DNA from: Parafrigoribacterium mesophilum
GTDB lineage: Bacteria > Actinomycetota > Actinomycetes > Actinomycetales > Microbacteriaceae
Direction of reading: 5' to 3'
DNA: 64,000 bases
Assembly: GCF_039652555.1 (NCBI RefSeq)
Contig: NZ_JBDJAF010000001.1
Coordinates: 62,001 to 126,000, forward strand
Shown: positions 28,104 to 36,990 of the stretch, piece by piece
How positions within the stretch are numbered: position 1 is the first letter of the stretch
How the letters are laid out: each line of letters opens with the position of its first letter
The notes under the pieces: generated by a model
Databases searched by the model: none
Told to the model about the DNA's origin: nothing
The model's input: only the letters and a program-made list of their open reading frames with translations
Translations under genes and position numbers: made by a program

Positions 28104-29024
28104 TTACGACGCGGCGGCATAGCGCTGCGGATCTGCGAGGAAGGCGGCACGGCAGCCGGACGAACAGAAGTACACCGTCCGGCCATCGTGCTCAACGTGC
28201 AAGGACGACTCCATGGCCACGACGGACATCCCGCAGACCGGATCGGTGGCCGTCTCCACCGCCGCCGTGCCAGGTTCTTCGCGCGTGTGATCGGCACGCT
28301 CGGCGATCAACTGCGCCAGGATCGAGAGCGCGATCTCCGCCGGAGTGCGCGCACCCAGGTCGATTCCCGCGGGGCAGTGCACGCTGGACCGCTGCTCATC
28401 GGTGAGGTCGAGGGAGGCCAGCACCGCCGCCCCGCGCACCTGACTGGCAACCAGTGCCACATACGGCACGCCGGCCCGTACCGCTGCCTCGATGGCCGGC
28501 TCCTCCTCCCAGCCATGCGACGCCACGATGACCGCGGCATCCTCGGCACCGGGTGCGACAGTGACGCCCTCCGCCGGTTCCATGTCCATGCCGAGAACTG
28601 CCCCCAGCGCCACCAGCGCGCGCGCGATCGGCGTCCTGCCGACGACCAGTACCCGGGGCGCAGGTATATGCGGTTCTAGGAATATTTCGATGGCCCCTCC
28701 ACTGACGCAAGGATTCGAGACTTCGATGGCGCCCTCCTCGTGGACGTGGGACGGCTCCCCTGGTGAAACGCGAAGCAGCAGCGGTTCTCGTGACGACAAC
28801 GTCTTGATGGCGTACTCCCGCACGGATGCCTCGACGCAGTTGCCGCCGACGAAACCGTCGATCTCGCCGCTGGCGAGCACCAGAGCCACATCCCCCGCTT
28901 GGGCGCTCGTCGGACGCTGGGCGCGCACCACCGTGGCACGGACAAACGGTTCCCGGCGTCCGGCAAGTTCCTGAGCTTTGGCCGTCAGGTCTTCTCCCGC
29001 CGATGAGATTGTGCCCAGTGGCAT
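28104..29024 (-). CDS. XdhC/CoxI family protein with C-terminal YHS domain
   Basis: This 306-residue maturation-type protein has an N-terminal XdhC_CoxI domain (about 10-100, with GGNCVEASVREYA), a Rossmann-like XdhC_C domain (about 120-235, RVLVVGRTPIARALVALG and CPAGIDLGARTPAEIALSI), and a YHS domain at 261-306 (DPVCGM, then YFCSSGC). C264, C287 and C291 are candidate metal ligands. XdhC proteins help insert the sulfido ligand in molybdenum hydroxylases, and YHS domains are found in copper and heavy-metal proteins. Inference: it may link sulfuration to copper delivery for CoxL. Its ATG is 1 nt after the coxL stop. Confidence 0.85.
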   Translation of the reverse strand: MPLGTISSAGEDLTAKAQELAGRREPFVRATVVRAQRPTSAQAGDVALVLASGEIDGFVGGNCVEASVREYAIKTLSSREPLLLRVSPGEPSHVHEEGAIEVSNPCVSGGAIEIFLEPHIPAPRVLVVGRTPIARALVALGAVLGMDMEPAEGVTVAPGAEDAAVIVASHGWEEEPAIEAAVRAGVPYVALVASQVRGAAVLASLDLTDEQRSSVHCPAGIDLGARTPAEIALSILAQLIAERADHTREEPGTAAVETATDPVCGMSVVAMESSLHVEHDGRTVYFCSSGCRAAFLADPQRYAAAS

Positions 29025-29025
29025 A

Positions 29026-31415
29026 TCAATAAGGCGGGGTCGGCCGGCCCTGCATGGCCTCCCAGACTCTGGCCGGAGTGCACGGCATGTCCATGTGGGT
29101 GATGCCGTATGGCGCCAGGGCGTCGACGATGGCGTTGACGATTGCCGGCGGGGACCCGACCGTGGCCGACTCCCCGATCCCCTTCGCTCCGATGGGGTGG
29201 TGCGGCGAGGGAGTGACGGTGTAGCCGGTCTCCCAGTCCGGTACCTCCATCGCGGTGGGGATCAGGTAGTCCATGAACGAGCCGCCGAGGCAGTTGCCGT
29301 CCTCATCGAAGTCGATCATCTGCATGAGCGCCATCCCGACGCCGTCGGTGAGGCCGCCATGAACCTGGCCCTCGATGATCATCGGATTGATCCGTGTGCC
29401 GCAATCGTCCACGGCGATGAACCGACGCACCTTGACGTGCCCCGTTCCCGGATCGATGTCCACGACGCAGATGTAGGCGCCGAACGGGAAGGTCAGGTTC
29501 GGCGGGTCGTACGTTACTTCGGCATCGAGGTTCCCGTCGATGCCCTCCGGTAACGCCACGGTGCCGTGCGCGCCCATGGAGATCTCGGAGATGGTCTTGC
29601 CCATGCTCGGATCGCCTTTGACGAACCAGCGGCCCTTCTCCCATTCCAGATCCTCTGCGCGGGTCTCGAGCATGGCCGCCGCGATGAACTTCGCCTTCTC
29701 CCGCACCTTGCGGGCAACGAGCGCCACGGCCCCTCCGCTGACCGGTGTGGAACGGCTGCCGTAGGTGCCGAGCCCGAACGGCGTCTGGTCCGTGTCGCCG
29801 TGAACCACCTGGATGTCCTCCGGTGGAATGCCCAGTTCTTCCGCGACGATCTGCGCGAACGTCGTCTCGTGTCCCTGCCCCTGTGACTGTACGGAGATGC
29901 GCACGACGGCCTTGCCCGTCGGGTGGATGCGCAGCTCGGCGCCGTCGGCCATCCCGAGTCCCACGATGTCCATGTGTTTGCGGGGGCCGGCTCCGACCGT
30001 CTCGGTGAAGAACGAGATGCCGATACCCATGACCTCGCCGCGTGCGCGCTTCTCTTTCTGCTCGCGCCGCAGTTCGTCGTAGCCGGCGAGTTCCATCGAC
30101 AGCCGCATCGCCCTTCCGTAGTCGCCGGAGTCGTACTCCCAGCCGGTCTTGTTGGCGTAGGGGAACTGTTCGGGTTTGATGAAGTTCTTCAGCCTGAGTT
30201 CGGCGGGATCCATCTCGAGTTTCCTGGCCAGGATGTCCACCATCCGTTCGACCAGATACACCGCCTCGGTGACCCGGAACGAGCAGGCGTACGCCACGCC
30301 GCCAGGAGCCTTGTTGGTGTACACGCCGGTCACGTCGCAGTAGGCCGCCTGCAGGTCATAGCTTCCGGTGAAAATGTGGAAGAAGCCTGCCGGGTACTTC
30401 GACGGCTGCGCCGTGGCATTGAAGGCGCCGTGGTCGGCGAGCACGCTGGACCTCACCGCGAGAATCCTGCCGTCCTTGGTGGCCGCGATCTCGCCGTGCA
30501 TGATGTAGTCCCTGGCGAACGATGTCGACATGAGATTCTCGGAACGATCCTCAACCCATTTCACGGGTTTGCCGGTGACGATGGAGCCGACCACGGCAAG
30601 GATGTAGCCGGGGTAGATGCCGACCTTGTTGCCGAAGCCACCGCCGATGTCGGGCGAGATGATGTGGATCTTGTGCTCAGGGATGCCGGCGACCAGTGCG
30701 AAGAGAGTGCGGTGGGCGTGCGGTGCCTGTGACGTCTCGTACAGGGTCAACTGCCCGGTGACCGCGTTGAAGTCGGCCAGTGCGCCACAGGTCTCCATGG
30801 GTGCGGGATGCACCCGGGGATAAACCATGTCTTGGGCCACGACGACATCGGCCGCAGCGAACACCGCGTCGGTCTCGGCCTTGTCCCCCGCCTCCCAATC
30901 GAAAATGTGGTTGTCGGTCTTGCCTTCGATCTCATCGCGAATCACCGGCGCGTCAGCATCCAATGCCTTGCGGGCGTTGGTGAGCGGCGGCAACATGTCG
31001 TACTCGACGTCGATCAATTCGAGCGCGTCGCGAGCCGCGTACCGGTCCTCCGCCACGACGAACGCGACTTCCTGACCCTGGAACCTCACCTTGTCGGTGA
31101 CCAGCACGGCCTGCACGTCGGCGGAGAGCGTCGGCGCCCAGGCGAGGTTCAGTGCTTCAAGATCCTTGCCGGTGATGACCGCCTTGACTCCGGGATGGGC
31201 CAGCGCGGCGCTTGTGTCAATGGAAACGAGCCGGGCGTGAGCCATCGGGGCTCGAAGGATGGCTCCGTGCAACATACCCGGCAACACGAAGTCATCGACG
31301 TAGTGACCCTGCCCGCGCACGAAGCGAGGGTCTTCCTTACGCTGGAGGCGGCCGTAGCCAATTGGGCGCTGTGCGTTGTCTGCCGCCGGATTGCTCGGCC
31401 GGTCTTGGATGATGG

Positions 31416-31419
<4 letters not shown>
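29026..31419 (-). CDS. coxL: Form I CO dehydrogenase large (molybdenum-copper) subunit
   Basis: This is the catalytic subunit of aerobic CO dehydrogenase, which oxidises CO and water to CO2 plus two electrons. It has 797 residues. The form I active-site signature AYACSFR is at residues 376-382, with C379 the expected copper ligand. The molybdopterin motifs GGGFGNK and IGAKGIGESATVGSPPA (with the catalytic-base Glu) are present. Form II paralogues have AYRGAGR instead, so a true CO-oxidising enzyme is predicted. It starts at ATG 31419, overlapping coxS by ATGA. The open frame further upstream is read-through of coxS. Confidence 0.97.
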
Positions 31420-31913
<494 letters not shown>

Positions 31914-31918
31914 CGTCC

Positions 31919-32797
31919 TCAGCCTTCCTGTGCTTCGGATGCGCGTGCAGTCGCACGTCGCAGGACTCTGCGGGTGAGTTCGTCCGCCAGATGCCTCTTG
32001 TAGTCGACCGGTCCGCGCTGGTCGGACACCGGCCGGCAGGCGAGCGCCGCAACCCGGCCGGCCTCGGCGAACAACTCCTCGGTCGGCGCCTTGCCGCGGA
32101 GCACTGCCTCAGCCTCTGCGACCGTCCCGTCGAGGTTGACCGCCGTGAGGCCGATGGCGACGTCGTCGACGGTGCCGTCCGACCCGAGCGTGACGGCCGC
32201 GCCGGCTGCCACCACAGCCCAGTCCCCCGCACGACGTTCGACCTTCTCGTACGCACTTCCGGAACGGTCCGGAATCGGGATCCGTACCTCATAGAGCAAC
32301 TCGTTCTGCTCCACCGCCGTCTCGTACGGCCCCTTGTGAAACTCACTGATCGGCAGAACGCGGTCGCCGCCCGCACCTCTGATCACGATCTGCGCCCGCA
32401 GCACGTCGCAGACCGTCGTCAGGTCCTCGGCCGGGTCTCCCTGGCACAGCGACCCGCCGATGGTTCCGCGGTTGCGCACCACCGGGTCGGCAATCACTCG
32501 TTCGGCGTCGGTGACGATCGGGAACAGGCCGGCGATCTCGGCCGACTCCAGTAGTGACGTGTGCCTGGTCATCGCACCGATGCGCAGCACGTTCCCCTCG
32601 CGGAGAATGAAGTCAAGCTCGGACAGCTCGTTGATGTCGACGAGACATTCCGGCTGAGCCAGCCTGAGCTTCATCATCGGCAGGAGGCTGTGCCCGCCTG
32701 CGACGATGCGAGATTCCGGACCGTGGCGCTCAAGCAACGCGATCGCGTTGTTGACGTCAGTTGCGCGGGCGTAATCGAATGGAGCCGGGATTTGCAC
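31919..32797 (-). CDS. coxM: CO dehydrogenase medium (FAD-binding) subunit
   Basis: This flavoprotein subunit passes electrons from CoxS to the quinone pool. It has 292 residues, with the two FAD pyrophosphate motifs of the family at A33-S37 (AGGHS) and T112-S116 (TIGGS). The GTG start at 32797 has GGAGG 5 nt upstream. It is the first gene of the coxMSL block and is divergent from a small membrane-protein gene, so the cox promoter probably lies in the 108 bp between them. Confidence 0.96.
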   Translation of the reverse strand: MQIPAPFDYARATDVNNAIALLERHGPESRIVAGGHSLLPMMKLRLAQPECLVDINELSELDFILREGNVLRIGAMTRHTSLLESAEIAGLFPIVTDAERVIADPVVRNRGTIGGSLCQGDPAEDLTTVCDVLRAQIVIRGAGGDRVLPISEFHKGPYETAVEQNELLYEVRIPIPDRSGSAYEKVERRAGDWAVVAAGAAVTLGSDGTVDDVAIGLTAVNLDGTVAEAEAVLRGKAPTEELFAEAGRVAALACRPVSDQRGPVDYKRHLADELTRRVLRRATARASEAQEG

Positions 32798-32905
32798 AAT
32801 TGCCTCCTCGCTGAGGCGTTCGACAAGCCAATAACCCTGATTGTGCTCAAGTCTTGTCCTGCGGCGAAGCCAATGTCAATATCGCCGTGGGGAAAGGCGG
32901 TGCCG
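32798..32905. promoter_or_regulatory. Divergent promoter region, coxM / membrane protein
   Basis: On the minus strand a consensus-like -35 TTGACA (32879-32874) is followed after 18 bp by AAGACT, a weak -10. This is the best coxM promoter candidate I see. On the plus strand AAAGGCGG near 32893-32900 serves as ribosome-binding site for the gene starting at 32906. No clear operator palindrome is seen. Confidence 0.3.
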
Positions 32906-33448
32906 ATGACGTTCGTTGCCGTACTCTTCCTGGGACTCGCCGTCGCCGCATCCGTCGGGAACCCCGATCGTGCTCCCGTGCTCACTCTGGGGGTCGCCGG
33001 GACGGCCGCCGCCATGATCGGCGTCATGGTCGTGCCTGGATTTTCGACGCTGGCCGGTGCCGCGTTGATGGTGCTACTGGCGCTCCTCGTCGTGGCGGCA
33101 TCCATCATCGGCAGGTGCGTGACGCGCCGGCGCATCGAACAGTGGCGGAGAACGGCGACTGCGGTGACGGTCGTCGACCTCGTCTTCATGGCGGTAACCA
33201 TGCTTCTCGTGCCGGAGAATGGCGGCCTGCAGCGGCTGGGCGTTGCGACACCCGTTGGCAGCACCGGCGGGGTCGGAGTTCACGCAGCGATGCCGGGCGG
33301 GCTCATGGTGTGGCTGACGCTGCTCGCCTGGGCAGGGTGCACCGCCGTCCTCACGTTGCCCAGACAGCACAGGGACAGGCGCAGTGGGGCCTTCCACATC
33401 ATGTGCTCCGGAAGCATGATCGCCGCCATGGCGGCGATGGTCATCTAG
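32906..33448 (+). CDS. Small integral membrane protein within the cox island
   Basis: This 180-residue protein is unrecognised, but clearly membrane-embedded, with about five hydrophobic helices (FVAVLFLGLAVAASV; VLTLGVAGTAAAMIGVMVV; AALMVLLALLVVAAS; a short VVDLVFMAVTMLLV; LMVWLTLLAWAGCTAVL). Histidines occur in VGVHAAMPGG and AFHIMCSG. The style, with a terminal HxMxxxMAAM pattern, recalls DUF5134-type actinobacterial proteins, but this is not secure. An earlier ATG at 32873 is possible; I prefer 32906 for its AAAGGCGG. It is the only plus-strand gene in the island and overlaps convergent coxG by 8 bp. Confidence 0.7.
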   Translation: MTFVAVLFLGLAVAASVGNPDRAPVLTLGVAGTAAAMIGVMVVPGFSTLAGAALMVLLALLVVAASIIGRCVTRRRIEQWRRTATAVTVVDLVFMAVTMLLVPENGGLQRLGVATPVGSTGGVGVHAAMPGGLMVWLTLLAWAGCTAVLTLPRQHRDRRSGAFHIMCSGSMIAAMAAMVI

Positions 33449-34145
33449 TGGCGACCCACACCCACACACCGGCGATGACCACGATGGCGATGATCACCGG
33501 CGGCGCGTAGCGGCGTACCAGTACCGGCATCACCGTCGACAGCAGGTTGAGTTCTGCCGCCTCCGCCCCGGCGGACCCTGGTTGGCGCGTGGCTACCGGG
33601 TTCTGGACCGGGACCCGCGGTGCTGGGGCTTCCGTCACGGATGTCGCGGGCTGGGTCGGAGCCTCGGCCGGCGTGACATCATCGGCGACCGGCGCGGCGG
33701 TAGCCGGGCTCAGTTTCGCGGAAATGCAGTCCACGAATTGGCCGAGCAGTTTGTCGCTGACATCCTGGATGACACCACGCCCGAACTGAGCCGGCTTGCC
33801 CGTGACGGCGAGATCCGTCGTGACCTCCACCGCGGTTCCGGTGCCCTCTGGAGTCATCTGGGCGATCACCGTTGCGCCGGCGGTACCGTTGCCGCGTTTG
33901 TCTTTGCCTTTGGCCTCGACCACCATGCGGCCCGCTGCCTTGTCGCGTTCGATGAAGGTGCCTGTTCCGCTATACGTCATCGATATCGGTCCGAGTTTGA
34001 CCTTGACCTCCCCGGCGAAGCTGTCACCCTCTGCGGAGACCAGGCTGGCACCCGGCACACACGGCACAAGACCGTCCAGATCGTTGAAGGCGGCCCAGGC
34101 GACGTCGAAAGCCGCCGGGACGACGAACTTGTGGTTCAGTTTCAT
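33441..34145 (-). CDS. coxG: CoxG, SRPBCC protein with C-terminal membrane anchor
   Basis: This 234-residue protein begins with a CoxG SRPBCC domain (about 1-145, VAWAAFNDLDGLVPCVPGAS, then GRGVIQDVSDKLLGQF). An Ala/Pro-rich linker (about 146-200) follows, and then a single C-terminal transmembrane helix (PPVIIAIVVIAGVWVWVATR). CoxG tethers CO dehydrogenase to the membrane and has been implicated in handing its electrons to menaquinone. It is co-directional with, and 9 bp downstream of, the coxF-like gene. Confidence 0.93.
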   Translation of the reverse strand: MKLNHKFVVPAAFDVAWAAFNDLDGLVPCVPGASLVSAEGDSFAGEVKVKLGPISMTYSGTGTFIERDKAAGRMVVEAKGKDKRGNGTAGATVIAQMTPEGTGTAVEVTTDLAVTGKPAQFGRGVIQDVSDKLLGQFVDCISAKLSPATAAPVADDVTPAEAPTQPATSVTEAPAPRVPVQNPVATRQPGSAGAEAAELNLLSTVMPVLVRRYAPPVIIAIVVIAGVWVWVATR

Positions 34146-34154
34146 GAGGCTCTC

Positions 34155-35291
34155 CTAGTTGTCCAGACCCTGGTGTACCCGACGGTCGGTCTCAGTGAGA
34201 CGGCCGTGAGTGCCGCCCCAGCGCAGTGCGATGATCTCAGCCACCACGGACACCGCGGTCTCTTCGGGGGTTCTGCCGCCGAGGTCGAGTCCGATCGGAC
34301 TGGTCAGCCTGGACAATTCCTCGTCGGCGAGCCCGGCTTCTTTGAGTCGGACGAGACGGTCTTCGTGGGTCTTCCTCGAGCCCATGGCACCGATGTAGGC
34401 CGGCCGATCGGGGCCGTCGAGCCGGAGGGCGAGGTCAAGCACGGGCACGTCGAACTTCGGGTCGTGCGTGAGCACGCAGATCGCCGTTCTGGAGTCGATT
34501 CTGCCTTCGTCGATCTGGGTCTTCAGGTAGTGGTGCGGCCACGAGACGACGACCTCGTCGGCATCCGGGAACCGCGCCTTGGTCGCGAAGACCGGCCGCG
34601 CGTCGCACACGGTCACGTGGAATCCTAAAAACGCGCCTTGGCGCGCGACGGCCGCGGCGAAATCGATGGCGCCGAAGACGATCATCCGCGGCTTCGGTTG
34701 AAACGACGACACGAAAACGCGCATGCCGGTGTCCATCCGCTGTCCCTCGGCGCCGTAGGTGACGACGGCCGTCGTACCGGCGGCGAGCAGTCCACGGGCG
34801 TCGTCGATCACCGCGGCGTCCGCGCGAGCCAGCCCGAGAGATCCGGTCGCAGAGTCGGGGCGGACGATGATCCGTCTGCCGAGCCAGGCAGCATCCGGAT
34901 GTTCGATGACCGTAGCCAGGGCAACGGGCCTTCCCGCCGCGATGTCGGAGGCGACGGCATCGAGTTCCGGGAACCGCGTTCGGGACAGCGGCTCGACGAA
35001 GACATCGATGATGCCGCCGCAAGTCAAACCGACGGCGAACGCGTCGTCGTCACTGAAGCCGTACCGTTGCAACACCGGCACACCGGAGGCGGCCACCTCC
35101 TGGCACAGTTCGTACAGGGCGCCCTCGACGCAACCCCCTGATACCGACCCGGCGACGGTGCCGTCCTCGGTGACGAGCATTGAGGCCCCTGGCGGCCTGG
35201 GTGCCGAACGGATCGTGTGCACGACGGTGCCCATCCCGACGGTCTGCCCGGTCTGCCAGGACTCCAGCAGTTCGCCCAGTACCTCACGCAT
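34155..35291 (-). CDS. coxF: XdhC/CoxF family maturation protein
   Basis: This 378-residue XdhC-family protein has an N-terminal XdhC_CoxI domain (about 5-80, GSVSGGCVEGALYE) and a C-terminal Rossmann domain (about 195-345, RMIVFGAIDFAAAVARQGAFLG, YIGAMGSRKTHEDR and SPIGLDLGGRTPEETAVSVVAEI). CoxF is needed for copper insertion into the CO dehydrogenase active site; the family also serves xanthine dehydrogenase. It lies first in a coxF-coxG pair upstream of coxMSL, so the island holds two different XdhC proteins. It starts at ATG 35291. Confidence 0.9.
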   Translation of the reverse strand: MREVLGELLESWQTGQTVGMGTVVHTIRSAPRPPGASMLVTEDGTVAGSVSGGCVEGALYELCQEVAASGVPVLQRYGFSDDDAFAVGLTCGGIIDVFVEPLSRTRFPELDAVASDIAAGRPVALATVIEHPDAAWLGRRIIVRPDSATGSLGLARADAAVIDDARGLLAAGTTAVVTYGAEGQRMDTGMRVFVSSFQPKPRMIVFGAIDFAAAVARQGAFLGFHVTVCDARPVFATKARFPDADEVVVSWPHHYLKTQIDEGRIDSRTAICVLTHDPKFDVPVLDLALRLDGPDRPAYIGAMGSRKTHEDRLVRLKEAGLADEELSRLTSPIGLDLGGRTPEETAVSVVAEIIALRWGGTHGRLTETDRRVHQGLDN

Positions 35292-35338
35292 TGGCAGTCA
35301 ACTCCACTAGTTCCGCACCGCGGAAAGCACGTGCGCGG

Positions 35339-35369
35339 CCACAATGCCGCCCTTCACCACAATGCCGCC
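35339..35369. promoter_or_regulatory. Tandem 13-bp direct repeat upstream of coxF
   Basis: Two exact copies of GGCGGCATTGTGG (minus-strand reading) lie at 35369-35357 and 35351-35339, an 18-bp period, 48-78 bp before the coxF start. The spacing and position fit an operator for a dimeric regulator, or an accidental duplication. No matching copy is seen before coxM. Confidence 0.4.
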
Positions 35370-35424
35370 TGTTATGGGAGCATACTCAGTCTCACTGCGT
35401 GCGCGTGCTCGTCAGCGGCTGAGT

Positions 35425-35482
35425 GATGCCCTTTCGGACGAGAGGCGCCGCCGCGGCGGGGTGTCTCGTCCGAAAAGGCATC
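35425..35482. repeat. Palindromic element, copy B
   Basis: This inverted repeat has 19-nt arms (GATGCC...GGACGAGA / TCTCGTCC...GGCATC), with 18 positions paired and a GC-rich inner stem (GCCGCCGCGGCGG). It starts 13 bp after the pyk stop and can serve as its terminator. It is 51/58 identical to copy A. The outer-stem C-G pair of copy A is a T-A pair here, and the same single C/A mismatch is present in both. Confidence 0.85.
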
Positions 35483-35495
35483 GTTGGCCGGGCAG

Positions 35496-36950
35496 CTAGC
35501 GAGCCGCCGCTTCCCGGTACGCCGGGGCGATGCCGTTGTGTGCGTCGCCGACGTGGTAGACGCGCATGTCGTTGGTGGAGCCTGAGGTGCCCGGCGGGAA
35601 CCCGGCGACAACCATCACCTTTTCTCCGGTCTCCACGAGGTGGTGGCCGAGGAACACATCGTCCACGAGCTTGAAGATCTTATCGGTGTTGGTGACCCGC
35701 TCGACCAGGTAGGTCTGCACTCCCCATACCAATGCCATCCGGCGCCGCACGGCGTCCTCCGGAGTCAGCGCGATGAGCGGGATGTTGGAGCGCAGCCGCG
35801 ACATCCGCCGCACCGAATCGCCGGACTCGGTGAACACGACCAGATACCTCGCGTCGACGAACACCGCCACCTCCGCGGCGGCCAGGGTCACCGCGCCACC
35901 CTGAGTGCGCGGCTTCGTGCCCAGAGCCGGGATGCGTTCGAGACCGTGACTCTCGGTCGATTCGATGATCCGCGCCATCGTCTGCACCGTGACCACCGGG
36001 AACTCCCCGACGCTGGTTTCCCCGCTCAGCATCACGGCATCGGCACCGTCCAGTACCGCGTTGGCGACGTCAGAGGTCTCTGCACGGGTCGGACGCGGGC
36101 TGGAGATCATCGATTCGAGCATCTGGGTGGCGACGATCACCGGCTTCGCCATTCGGCGGGCGATCTCGACCGCGTGCTTCTGCACGATCGGCACCGCCTC
36201 CAGCGGCAGTTCGACGCCCAGGTCGCCCCGGGCCACCATGATCGCGTCGAACGCGTCGATGATGGCCTCAAGGTTGTCCACCGCCTGCGGCTTCTCGATC
36301 TTCGCGATCACCGGGACCTTCCTGCCCTCTTCCGCCATGATCTCGTGCACACGCACGATATCGTCGGCGTTGCGCACGAACGACAGGGCGATGAAGTCAG
36401 CACCGAGCTTCAACCCCCAGCGCAGGTCGGCCTCATCCTTCTCGGAAAGCGCCGGTACGTTCACGGCCACCCCGGGCAGGTTGATGCCCTTGTTGTTGGA
36501 GACCGCGCCGGGGACCTCGACCACCGTCGTGACGACGGTGCCGTCGGTCTCGGTGACCCGCAGCGTGACTTTGCCGTCGTCGATGAGCAGCGGGTCCCCC
36601 GGCTTCACGTCACCGGGCAGTCCCTTGTAGGTAGTCGAGGAGATCTCGCGGGTGCCGAGGATGTCTTCGGTGGTGATCTTGAACACGTCGCCGGTGGCGA
36701 GGTCGTACGGGCCGCCCTCGAACTTGCCCAGTCGGATCTTCGGACCCTGCAGGTCGACGAGCACCGCCACCGCGCGGCCCGATTCCTTGGCGGCGCGTCG
36801 TACGTTCGCGTACACCTCCTCGTGCACGGCATAGCTGCCGTGGCTGAGGTTCATCCTGGCAACATCCACGCCGGCGTCGATGATGGCTCGGATGTTTTCG
36901 TAGCTCGAGGTTGCCGGGCCGAGGGTGGCGACGATTTTGGCGCGTCTCAT
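35496..36950 (-). CDS. pyk: Pyruvate kinase
   Basis: This enzyme makes pyruvate and ATP from PEP and ADP. It has 484 residues from the ATG at 36950, where the protein begins MRRAKIVATLGPAT exactly like the family; the frame is open upstream but that part is not conserved. The substrate and metal motifs MNLSHGSYAVH and MVARGDLGVELP, and the signature around KIEKPQAVDNLEAI, are seen. The C-terminal allosteric domain is present. GAAGGA lies upstream of the start. It follows gltD by 40 bp. Confidence 0.97.
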   Translation of the reverse strand: MRRAKIVATLGPATSSYENIRAIIDAGVDVARMNLSHGSYAVHEEVYANVRRAAKESGRAVAVLVDLQGPKIRLGKFEGGPYDLATGDVFKITTEDILGTREISSTTYKGLPGDVKPGDPLLIDDGKVTLRVTETDGTVVTTVVEVPGAVSNNKGINLPGVAVNVPALSEKDEADLRWGLKLGADFIALSFVRNADDIVRVHEIMAEEGRKVPVIAKIEKPQAVDNLEAIIDAFDAIMVARGDLGVELPLEAVPIVQKHAVEIARRMAKPVIVATQMLESMISSPRPTRAETSDVANAVLDGADAVMLSGETSVGEFPVVTVQTMARIIESTESHGLERIPALGTKPRTQGGAVTLAAAEVAVFVDARYLVVFTESGDSVRRMSRLRSNIPLIALTPEDAVRRRMALVWGVQTYLVERVTNTDKIFKLVDDVFLGHHLVETGEKVMVVAGFPPGTSGSTNDMRVYHVGDAHNGIAPAYREAAAR

Positions 36951-36990
36951 GTATTCCTTCACGTAGCTGGTATTCGGTGGTGCGATGCGG

